NCBI GenBank assembly: GCA_964651245.1
Contig: CAZYVI010000005.1
Coordinates: forward strand, 147,641-211,640
Direction of reading: 5' to 3'
Source: Avedoeria sp964651245
Lineage (GTDB): Bacteria; Chloroflexota; Anaerolineae; Epilineales; Epilineaceae
Length of the DNA: 64,000 nucleotides
Both the position numbers and the translations under genes were made by a program. Below the pieces are notes generated by a model. It worked only from the letters and a program-made list of their open reading frames with translations, was not told where the DNA came from and ran no database searches. Shown piece by piece: positions 49,196 to 56,960 of the stretch (positions within the stretch are counted from its first letter, which is position 1; each line of letters begins with the position of its first letter).

Positions 49196-52100
49196 ATGGA
49201 CGCCCTGACCCGCCGGAGCCTGACGGCCGAGCTGTCCAAGCTCTCGGTGGCCGCCGCCGCGGAGCTGCGCGGCCGCATCCTGCTCGACGGGCCAACGCGC
49301 GCGCGGGCGGAGGCGCTGCACGCGGCCGAGCGGGTGGGCGACGAGTTCGAGCTGTGGACGGACCTGCTGAGCCGGCGGGCGGCCGTGATGTGGGTGCTGC
49401 GCAGCGTCTACGTGCGGGTGCTGGAGGACCGGGGGCTGCTGCGGACGCGGTGGATCGTGGACGAGACGTCCGAGCAGTTGTTCCGCAAGCTGGCGCCCGA
49501 CCTGGGCGAGGCGGCCTACCTGCGCTGGATCTACCGCGACCTGGCCAGCGACGCCACCGGCCTGGCGGAGCTGTTCGCGCCGACGCCGGCCGAGGTGGCC
49601 GAGCCGTCCGATGCGTTCGCGCGGCAGCTCTTGGCGTTCTGGCGGTCGGTCGACCCGGACACGGGAGTGCGGCGCTGGCGGTTCGACCACGAGGACTTCG
49701 ACAGCCGGCTCCTGGGCGACCTCTACCAGGACCTCGACCCGGTGGTGAAGCAGCGGTACGCGCTGCTGCAGACGCCGGACTTCGTGGTGGACTTCCTGCT
49801 CGACGAGACGCTCTCGCCAGCCATCGCGGCCTACGGCGTGGACACGGTGCGGCTGATCGACCCGGCGTGCGGCAGCGGCCACCTGCTGCTGGCGGCGTTC
49901 CACCGGTTGTTCGACGGGATGAACGCGCTGCATGCCGGGACGATGTCGGACGCCGCCATCGCCCGCCACGTCCTGCGGCGGGTGGTGGGCATCGACCTCA
50001 ACGACTACGCCTGCGCCCTGGCCCGCGCCCGCCTGGTGATGGCCGCCCTGGAGGCCTCCGGCAGCCGCGACCTCCACGACGCGCACGACCTCCACCCGAT
50101 GATCTTCTGGGCCGACGGTCTCGACCAGCCCGAGCGCGACGAGCAGATCCAAGCGCGCCAGATGGGTCTGGGCGAAGCCGCCCTGCCCCCGCCCCAGGAC
50201 CGCCCCCGCGCCGGCCTCACCCGCCCCGAGATCCGCGCCGAGCTGCGCACCGTCCTCGGCGACGGCTTCCACGCCGCGGTGGCCAACCCGCCGTTCATCG
50301 TCGAGCGCGACGCGCTGGCGAAGGCGTACCACAAGGAGAAGGTGGGCGGTCGACCGCGCTATGTGTCGGCGTACCGCGGCTCCTCACTCTGCTGCCCGTT
50401 CATCGAGCGGGCGTTCCAGCTGGTGATCCCCGCCGGCCACGTCGGGTTGATCGTGGCCAACTCGTTCATGAAACGCGAGTTCGGCAAGAAGCTGATCGAG
50501 GAGGTCTTGCCCCGCCACACGCTGACGAAGGTCGTCGACACCTCCGGCGCCTACATCCCCGGCCACGGCACGCCCACCGTCATGCTTTTCGGCCAGCGAA
50601 GTGAGGTGAGCGCCGGACGCGACGTGCTGACGGTCATGGGCAAGCGCGGCGAGCCGACGGTGCCGGCCGACCCCAGGCAAGGCCGAGTGTGGTCAAGCAT
50701 CGTCGAGGGCCGCGCAACAGCGGGGTGGGAGAACGAGTACCTGTCGGTGGCATGGGTGGAGGCGGCAACGTTTCATCGACATCCGTGGAGTCTAGGTGGG
50801 GGTGGGGCGGCCGACGTTCGCGATGTGATCGAGAAGCACGCAGCAAGACGACTCGCCGACGTGATCAAGGTCGCAGGCTTCGGGGCCGTGACGCGTGAAG
50901 ACGATGCCTACCTGCTCGGACGGCCAGTGTTGGTGCGTCACGACATCGCCGAGGACATGATCCGTCCGCTCGTGGCAGGGGAGGACATCCGCGACTGGGC
51001 CATCTCTGATCCGACGGGTGCTCTGTGGCCCTACGACATCCATAGCCTCGCGGTGCCCGTAGACGAGCCCCGCGCCGCTGCGAAACTCCTGTGGCCGCTC
51101 CGCTCGATCCTGGCCAGGCGCGTTGCGTACGGTCAGACACAGCTCGAACGTGGCCTCTGCTGGTACGAGTACTCCATGTTCTTCGCCGACCGCTTCCGCA
51201 CCCCCCTCTCCATCGCCTTCGCCTTCGTCGCCACCCACAACCACTTCGTCCTCGACCGTGGCGGCAAGGTGTTCAAGCAGTCCGCCCCCGTCATCAAGCT
51301 CCCCCCGGACGCCACCGAGGCCGACCATCTGGCGCTGCTCGGGCTGCTGAACTCGTCGGCGGGGTGCTTCTGGATGAAGCAGGTGATGCAAGGCAAGCAT
51401 ATGGGTGACTCAGGTGGCGCACACGCTGATCCTGTGCACCAACGGTTTGAGTTCGACTCCACTAAGCTCCTCAAGTTCCCCATCGCGGACCCGCGCCACC
51501 CCGACGTCGAGTCCCTCGCCGCCCAACTCGACCACCTCGCCCGCCTCCGCACCGACGACCCCGTCCGCGCCGAGATCGACGGGTCCGCGTCCGTTGGTGC
51601 CGCATACCTGCGCGAAGCGCTCGCCAGGCGCCGTGAGCGCGACCTGGACCGGCTGTTCCAGATGGTCGCCCTCCAGGAGGAGCTCGACTGGCTCTGCTAC
51701 CGACTCTACGGCATCGACACCGACCCCGACGCCGTCGTGCTCGGGCCGGCGGACAACCCGTCGCTCACGCCGGGGCTGCGGCCGTTCGAGATCACGCTCG
51801 CCCGCGAGGACGCCGAGCGGCGCGCCGCCATCGCGCGCGGCGAGGAGCCGGATGAGCAGCCGACGGCGTGGTTCGCGCGGCACGGGTGGGAGGCGGTGAC
51901 GGACACGGCGGCCATCGGCGACGCGCGCTACCGGCAGATCGTCGAGGAGCGGCTGGCGCGGACCGCGGCGTCGCCGTTGCTGTCGCTCGTGGAGCAGCCC
52001 ACGTACAAGCGGCGGTGGAGCCGGCCGGACTACGAGGCGCAGGAGCGCGAGGCGCTGGACGGGTGGCTTGCGGATCGGCTGGAGGACTGGGCGAAGGGGC

Positions 52101-52777
52101 AGGCGGGGCCGTGGACGCTCGGGCGGGCGGCCACGGCGCTGGAGACGGACGCGGGCGTGCGGGCGGTGGTCGAGGTGCGGACGGGGCGGACGGACTTCAG
52201 CTTGGAGGCGGAGCTGCGGCGGCTGGTCGAGGCGGACAGCGTGCCGTCCAACAAGATGGACGTATACACGGCGGGCGGGCTCGAAAAGCGCGCCGCGTGG
52301 GAGCGGACGTGGGAGCAGCAGCACGCGGAAGACCGCGGCGAGCCCGTGGTGCCCGCCGTGCCGCCCAAGTACGCCAGCGGCGACTTCCGCAAGACCGCCT
52401 ACTGGCGGCTTCGCGGCAAGCTCGACGTCCCCAAGGAGCGGTTCATCGCCTTCACCGAGATGCCCGGCGCCACCGGCCCCGGCGCGCTGTATGGCTGGGC
52501 CGGATGGACCGCCCGTCAACGAGCGCGCGTCCTCGTCGGTCTCGACGAGCAGGCCGAGGCCGCGGGGGCGGCGGCCGAGGCGCGGTACGGGTTGCTGTAC
52601 GGCGTCTGGTTCCTGCTGCCATGGGTCGCCTGGGAGTCCGAGGCCGCAGCCGCCGAGTTCCGCTCGGTGGTGCAGGCGGTGGTGGGGCGGGCGGGGGTGA
52701 CGGAGGGGATGCTGCGGGGGTGGGCAGAGGGGCGGGCCGGCGTTTCAGGCGCCGCGCGACACAGCGCCGCACGGTGA
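49196..52777 (+). CDS. pglX: BREX type 2 PglX: adenine-specific DNA methyltransferase
   Basis: This is a 1193-residue N6-adenine methyltransferase that marks host DNA in BREX. SAM motif I is LIDPACGSGHLLLAAF near residue 220, and the catalytic motif IV is AVANPPFIVERDALA near 362, with AYHKEKVGGRPRYVSAYRGS after it. VVGIDLNDYACALARARL near 262 binds the ribose. The target-recognition part (about 465-760) is in a stretch of visibly different base use (50590-51480). The C-terminal third has SVPSNKMDVYTAGGLEKRAAW, a segment found in BREX-2 PglX proteins. The ATG at 49196 lies 28 bases after pglW. The stop at 52775-52777 is directly followed by the -10 box of the TA pair. Confidence 0.93.
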   Translation: MDALTRRSLTAELSKLSVAAAAELRGRILLDGPTRARAEALHAAERVGDEFELWTDLLSRRAAVMWVLRSVYVRVLEDRGLLRTRWIVDETSEQLFRKLAPDLGEAAYLRWIYRDLASDATGLAELFAPTPAEVAEPSDAFARQLLAFWRSVDPDTGVRRWRFDHEDFDSRLLGDLYQDLDPVVKQRYALLQTPDFVVDFLLDETLSPAIAAYGVDTVRLIDPACGSGHLLLAAFHRLFDGMNALHAGTMSDAAIARHVLRRVVGIDLNDYACALARARLVMAALEASGSRDLHDAHDLHPMIFWADGLDQPERDEQIQARQMGLGEAALPPPQDRPRAGLTRPEIRAELRTVLGDGFHAAVANPPFIVERDALAKAYHKEKVGGRPRYVSAYRGSSLCCPFIERAFQLVIPAGHVGLIVANSFMKREFGKKLIEEVLPRHTLTKVVDTSGAYIPGHGTPTVMLFGQRSEVSAGRDVLTVMGKRGEPTVPADPRQGRVWSSIVEGRATAGWENEYLSVAWVEAATFHRHPWSLGGGGAADVRDVIEKHAARRLADVIKVAGFGAVTREDDAYLLGRPVLVRHDIAEDMIRPLVAGEDIRDWAISDPTGALWPYDIHSLAVPVDEPRAAAKLLWPLRSILARRVAYGQTQLERGLCWYEYSMFFADRFRTPLSIAFAFVATHNHFVLDRGGKVFKQSAPVIKLPPDATEADHLALLGLLNSSAGCFWMKQVMQGKHMGDSGGAHADPVHQRFEFDSTKLLKFPIADPRHPDVESLAAQLDHLARLRTDDPVRAEIDGSASVGAAYLREALARRRERDLDRLFQMVALQEELDWLCYRLYGIDTDPDAVVLGPADNPSLTPGLRPFEITLAREDAERRAAIARGEEPDEQPTAWFARHGWEAVTDTAAIGDARYRQIVEERLARTAASPLLSLVEQPTYKRRWSRPDYEAQEREALDGWLADRLEDWAKGQAGPWTLGRAATALETDAGVRAVVEVRTGRTDFSLEAELRRLVEADSVPSNKMDVYTAGGLEKRAAWERTWEQQHAEDRGEPVVPAVPPKYASGDFRKTAYWRLRGKLDVPKERFIAFTEMPGATGPGALYGWAGWTARQRARVLVGLDEQAEAAGAAAEARYGLLYGVWFLLPWVAWESEAAAAEFRSVVQAVVGRAGVTEGMLRGWAEGRAGVSGAARHSAAR

Positions 52778-52783
52778 TAGAAT
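52778..52783 (+). promoter_or_regulatory. -10 box of the toxin-antitoxin pair, leaderless type
   Basis: TAGAAT begins at the base after the pglX stop and ends 7 bases before the ATG at 52791. This suggests the pair has its own promoter inside the BREX operon. No -35 consensus is visible in the end of pglX. Confidence 0.45.
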
Positions 52784-52790
52784 GGACGAC

Positions 52791-53015
52791 ATGGAAGCGA
52801 TCGACGCACGCTATGAAGCCGGCATCCTGACGCCGTCCAAGCCCCTCGCGCTGCGGCAGGGTGAGTGGGTCCGCCTGATCGTGCAACGGCGGCCTGACCC
52901 GAGCCGCTGGGACCTCGACCGCATCCGCGCCGCCGCCGACCATGAGGACGAGGACCTATCCACGCTCGGCCTCGACGCATGGCGGGCGGCGCTGGAGGAT
53001 GAGGACCATCCTTGA
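52791..53015 (+). CDS. Antitoxin, DUF104/AF2212-like
   Basis: This 74-residue protein begins MEAIDARYEAGILTPSKPLALRQGEWVRLIVQRR, the hallmark of the DUF104 family (a short beta-rich domain with the xxVYExGVLKPL pattern). An acidic C-terminal part (DHEDEDLSTLGLDAWRAALEDEDHP) probably binds the toxin. The next gene overlaps the stop by 3 bases and encodes a MazF-type toxin, so the pair is a typical type II module. Two starts are possible, 52782 and 52791. The second gives the family N terminus and fits a leaderless start. Confidence 0.75.
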   Translation: MEAIDARYEAGILTPSKPLALRQGEWVRLIVQRRPDPSRWDLDRIRAAADHEDEDLSTLGLDAWRAALEDEDHP

Positions 53016-53371
53016 AGCGGGGCGAGGTGTGGTGGGCCGATCTCGGCGCCCATCGACCACAAGAGCAGACGGGTGACCGGCCTGTGGTCATCTGGCAGAG
53101 CGACGCGCTGACCCGCGTCCTCCACTCCGTGCTCGTCGTCCCGCTCACCACCAACCTGGATCGCGCCCACCTCGCAGGCACCGCCCTGGTGAACGCCACC
53201 GAGAGCGGACCGCCGCAGGACTCTGTCGCCTTGGCGTTTCAGATGCGCGCCATCCCCCGCGCGGCGCTGCGCGAGCGGATCCGCGCGTTGTCCGACGACG
53301 AACTCGCCGAGCTGGAACTGGCCACCGACGAGGCGCTGGGCCGCGTGGAACCGGGCACGACCGCCCCGTAG
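53012..53371 (+). CDS. MazF/PemK-type endoribonuclease toxin
   Basis: This 119-residue protein has the MazF layout: MKRGEVWWADLGAHRPQEQTGDRPVVIWQSD (strand with the Arg near GEVWWADL, and RPVVI), then VVPLTTNLDRA, and QDSVALAFQMRAIPRAALRERIRALSDDEL. MazF cleaves single-stranded mRNA at short sites; the site here is unknown. The start is the TTG at 53012, overlapping the antitoxin stop (TTGA). The pair sits between pglX and pglY in the BREX-2 operon with a 40-base gap to pglY. Both genes have host-like G+C. Confidence 0.88.
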   Translation: MKRGEVWWADLGAHRPQEQTGDRPVVIWQSDALTRVLHSVLVVPLTTNLDRAHLAGTALVNATESGPPQDSVALAFQMRAIPRAALRERIRALSDDELAELELATDEALGRVEPGTTAP

Positions 53372-53408
53372 CCGCCCTGCGCCGTACCCACAACATGGAC
53401 GTGCCGCG

Positions 53409-56400
53409 GTGACGACCCTCCAAGACGCCTTCCTCATCCCCGAAGACGCCTCGGCCCTCGGCTTCGTCGTCCAGCTCGGCGGCGACGCCACGAAGGCCGA
53501 TGAGCTCGTGTCGGACTACGTCCTCACGCCGGGCGTGCGCGACATGCTGCCGGGCATCTTCACGCGGCTGCACCACCTCTTCGATCAACGCCACGGCGAG
53601 GTCGGCTGGTTCGTGCACGGCAGCTTCGGGTCCGGCAAGAGCCACTTCATGGCCCTGCTCAGCTACCTCCTGGAGAACCGCGACGTCGCCTGGGCCAAGC
53701 CCGACGACCTGATCGCCCGCCTCGCCCGCGACCACCGCGGCTGGATCGCCGAGCGACGGCCGCTGGTGGTCCGCGAGAACCTCCTCAGCGCCGCCAAGCA
53801 GGGCGACCGCTTCGACCGCCTGATCTACGACGCCGTCAACAAGGCCCTCGTCGCCCACGGCCAGCCGCCGTTCGAGTTCCTTCACATCGACGGCGTCCTG
53901 GACGAAGCCCGCCGCGAAGGCGAGCAGTACGGCGACGCCTTCTGGCGCAACCTGGAGCGCGCCGGCATCGTCGGCGGGCAAAGGGACTTCGAGGAGGCCG
54001 CCGCCAGCCCCGACCTGCGCGAGAGCCTCGCCCGCGCCTTCCTGGACTACAAGGGCCGCGACGTCGCCAGCGCCGGCTTCAGCCCCGCCTGGGCGGACGG
54101 GCTGCGGCGGCTGGCCACGCACGTGAAGGCTTGCGGCTACGGCGGCATCGTCCTCTTCCTCGACGAGATGCTGCTGTGGCTCTCCGGCCAGGACGGGCCC
54201 GCCTTCAAGGAAGCGATCAACCAGCTCAACGTCATCGTCGACCACGACGGCCCGGCCCGCGACGTCCCGATCGCCCTGTTTGTCGCCCGCCAGCGTCGCT
54301 TCTCCGAGTTCTTCCCCGACCTGGCCGACGAAGAGCAGCTCCACGACCACCTCGACCACCACAGCGGCCGCTTCGAGCTCATCACGCTCGAAGACGTCGA
54401 GCTGCGCTTCATCGTCCGCGAGCGCATCCTGCGCGAAAGCCAGCCCGATCTCGTCCGCGCGGCCGTCGACCGCATCATCACCGAGCAACGCTCGCTGCTG
54501 CCCGTCCTGCTGCAGTCGGCCGACGAGGCCTATCTGCGCGACGTCTACCCCTTCCACCCCGCGCTCATCGAGGCCCTCATCGACATCTCGTCGCTCATGC
54601 AGCGCCAACGCACCGCCCTGCGCCTCCTGTACGAGCTGCTGCGCGATCACCGCAACCTGCCGCTGGGCAGCTTCATCCCCCTCGGCAGCGCCTTCGACGC
54701 CATCTTCCCCGGCGCCGACTTCAGCGCCGGCCGCAAGGTCGAGCGCCTGCGCAACATCCAGCGCCTCTACGAGCAGCGCATCGAGCTGGCCCTGAAGGAG
54801 ATGGCCGGCCGCGTCGGCGACGAGCGCCTCACCCCGGAGCGCAAGTGGGCCCTCGACCAGCTCATCAAGACGGCGCTGCTGGCCGAAGCATCGCCCCGCC
54901 TGAAGGGCACCAGCCGGATCACCGTCCAGCGCTTGGTGGGCCTGAACGACGCCGAGATCAGCGGCGAGACATCCCGCGGCCGCATCGCCACGTCCACCGC
55001 CGACCTCGCGGAGCTGGCGCGGCTCGTGCCCGCCATCCAAGTCGGCGGCAGCGGTGCCACGGTCGAAGTCGGCATCGTCTTGGAGGGCGTCGACCTGGCC
55101 GAGATCCTCGACCGCGCCCGCGCCCAGGTCGACAACCCCACCCGCCGCCTTCGCACGCTTTATGGCGCCCTCGTGCCACTGCTCGGGCTCAACGACGACG
55201 CCGTCTTCGGCCCCGGCCGCCCCAACGACGGCCCAGTCGAGGTCACGTGGCGCGGCACCCGCCGCCGCGGCACCGTCAGCCTGGGCAACGTCCGCGAGAT
55301 GCCCTACGACCACTTCCGGGTGCGCGACGGCGAGTTCCGGGTCGTCATCGACTATCCCTGGGACGAGCTCGGCCATACCGTCGAGGAGGACCGCCAGCGC
55401 GCCGCCGCCTTCCGCAAGTCGGAGGGCTCGGCCCATACGATCGTCTGGCTGCCGCGCCACTTCAACGAGCGCGAGACCCAGATCCTCGTCGACCTCGCCG
55501 CCTCGGAGTTCATCGGCAGCCCCGATGGCCGCGACGCGCTGCTGGGCAACCTGCCCCTCCTCGAACGCGACCGCGTCGTCGCCCAAGCCGCCGAGCGCGC
55601 CCGTAGCATGGGCGCCGAGCTGGAGACGATCCTGCGCAGCGCCTACAAGGACCACGGCGAGGCCGTGCCGCTCACCAGCGACGTGGCCACCACCATCCCG
55701 CAGCCCGACCTGCGCGGCAACCTGGAGCACTTCGCCCGCGAGTTGCTGGACCGCCGCTTCCCCCAGCACCCGCGCTTCGCCAGCGAGCCCTCCGCCAAGG
55801 ACCTCCACGTTCTCCTGGCCTGGCTCGCCGCCGCCGCCGACACCACCGATCGGCGCGCCGCCATCGACGACGCCACGGCCGACGTGCTGCGCAAGGTCGG
55901 CGAGCCGCTGGAGCTGTGCACGATCGGCCAGAGCGCCGCCGGCCTGCGCCTCGACACCCGCTACATCCGCGACGTCCTGGGTCGCTTCCAGGCCGAGTCC
56001 GTGACCTGGGCGCCGATCGACCTCCACCTGGCCGACAGCTACGGCTTCCAGCCGGCCCTGCGCAACCTGTTCCTGCGCTTCGTCATGCAGCTCCACAGCT
56101 ACCGTGCCGTCCACGAGGTCACCGGCCAGAGCGTCGACGTCGAGGTGGCCAGCCGGCCGCTGTCGGGGCTGCGGCTCGAACGGGCGCGCGTGCTGGAGCT
56201 GGCCGAGTGGAGCCGGGTCCGCGAGCTTGGTGCGGCGCTCTTCGCCCTGTCGCCACCCCAAGCCCAGCCGACGCTGGCCGCCCAGGACGCCTGGGCGGCC
56301 GAACTGCGCCGCGCCGGCCATGATCGGCGCCAACAGCTGCAACAGCTGCACGAGCTGCTGGCTGCGCTCGCGCCGCCCGAGGCCGACCGCAGCGCCGAGG

Positions 56401-56960
56401 TCCGCGACGCCCTCAAGCGCCTGGCCCCGCTCGACGACACCCGTCTCGATCCCTTCCAGACCCTCAGCGCCCTCATCGCCGAGTGGCCCCCCGACGCCGG
56501 CGACCCGCTGCGCGAGGTGGTCCGCACCGCCCCCGCCGCCCTCGCCGCCGCCCAGTCCGTGGACCGCACCGCCCGCAGCCACCTGCACGACGCCCGCACG
56601 CATCCCATGTTCGGTCCCGAGGCCGCCGACCTGCTCGCAGATCTAACCCGCCGCCTCGCCGACCGCCACCTCCGCTCGCCGCTGTCCGCCGCCGACATCC
56701 AGACCTGGAACCGCGCCGCCCACGACCTCGTCGGTCGCATGGTCCGGACGCCCGATCCGGCGCCGACGACGACGCCGCCTGATCCTCGCGGCGTCGCGCG
56801 CCATATGGTCTGGGAGCGCCGGCGCGTGCGCAGCGCCGACCGCGATGCGCTGGCGGCGGACCTCGACGCGCTCGCCCGCGCGATCGCCGCTCTGGGCGGC
56901 GACGGCGACACCGTCGAAGTCGACGTCACCGTGCACGTCCGGCCCGAGGACGGCGCGTGA
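53409..56960 (+). CDS. pglY: BREX type 2 PglY: large P-loop ATPase
   Basis: This is a 1183-residue protein. Walker A is GWFVHGSFGSGKSHFMALL near residues 66-84, and a Walker B-like GGIVLFLDEMLLWL lies near 250. HDHLDHHSGRFELITLEDVELRFIVRERIL and SLMQRQRTALRLLYELLRDHR are typical of the BrxC/PglY family of DUF499-like ATPases. The remaining C-terminal 600 residues are mainly helical without a known enzyme. PglY is required for phage exclusion in BREX-2 and has ATPase activity in related systems. The GTG at 53409 is preceded by a 37-base gap from the toxin gene. The stop overlaps pglZ as GTGA. Confidence 0.9.
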   Translation: MTTLQDAFLIPEDASALGFVVQLGGDATKADELVSDYVLTPGVRDMLPGIFTRLHHLFDQRHGEVGWFVHGSFGSGKSHFMALLSYLLENRDVAWAKPDDLIARLARDHRGWIAERRPLVVRENLLSAAKQGDRFDRLIYDAVNKALVAHGQPPFEFLHIDGVLDEARREGEQYGDAFWRNLERAGIVGGQRDFEEAAASPDLRESLARAFLDYKGRDVASAGFSPAWADGLRRLATHVKACGYGGIVLFLDEMLLWLSGQDGPAFKEAINQLNVIVDHDGPARDVPIALFVARQRRFSEFFPDLADEEQLHDHLDHHSGRFELITLEDVELRFIVRERILRESQPDLVRAAVDRIITEQRSLLPVLLQSADEAYLRDVYPFHPALIEALIDISSLMQRQRTALRLLYELLRDHRNLPLGSFIPLGSAFDAIFPGADFSAGRKVERLRNIQRLYEQRIELALKEMAGRVGDERLTPERKWALDQLIKTALLAEASPRLKGTSRITVQRLVGLNDAEISGETSRGRIATSTADLAELARLVPAIQVGGSGATVEVGIVLEGVDLAEILDRARAQVDNPTRRLRTLYGALVPLLGLNDDAVFGPGRPNDGPVEVTWRGTRRRGTVSLGNVREMPYDHFRVRDGEFRVVIDYPWDELGHTVEEDRQRAAAFRKSEGSAHTIVWLPRHFNERETQILVDLAASEFIGSPDGRDALLGNLPLLERDRVVAQAAERARSMGAELETILRSAYKDHGEAVPLTSDVATTIPQPDLRGNLEHFARELLDRRFPQHPRFASEPSAKDLHVLLAWLAAAADTTDRRAAIDDATADVLRKVGEPLELCTIGQSAAGLRLDTRYIRDVLGRFQAESVTWAPIDLHLADSYGFQPALRNLFLRFVMQLHSYRAVHEVTGQSVDVEVASRPLSGLRLERARVLELAEWSRVRELGAALFALSPPQAQPTLAAQDAWAAELRRAGHDRRQQLQQLHELLAALAPPEADRSAEVRDALKRLAPLDDTRLDPFQTLSALIAEWPPDAGDPLREVVRTAPAALAAAQSVDRTARSHLHDARTHPMFGPEAADLLADLTRRLADRHLRSPLSAADIQTWNRAAHDLVGRMVRTPDPAPTTTPPDPRGVARHMVWERRRVRSADRDALAADLDALARAIAALGGDGDTVEVDVTVHVRPEDGA

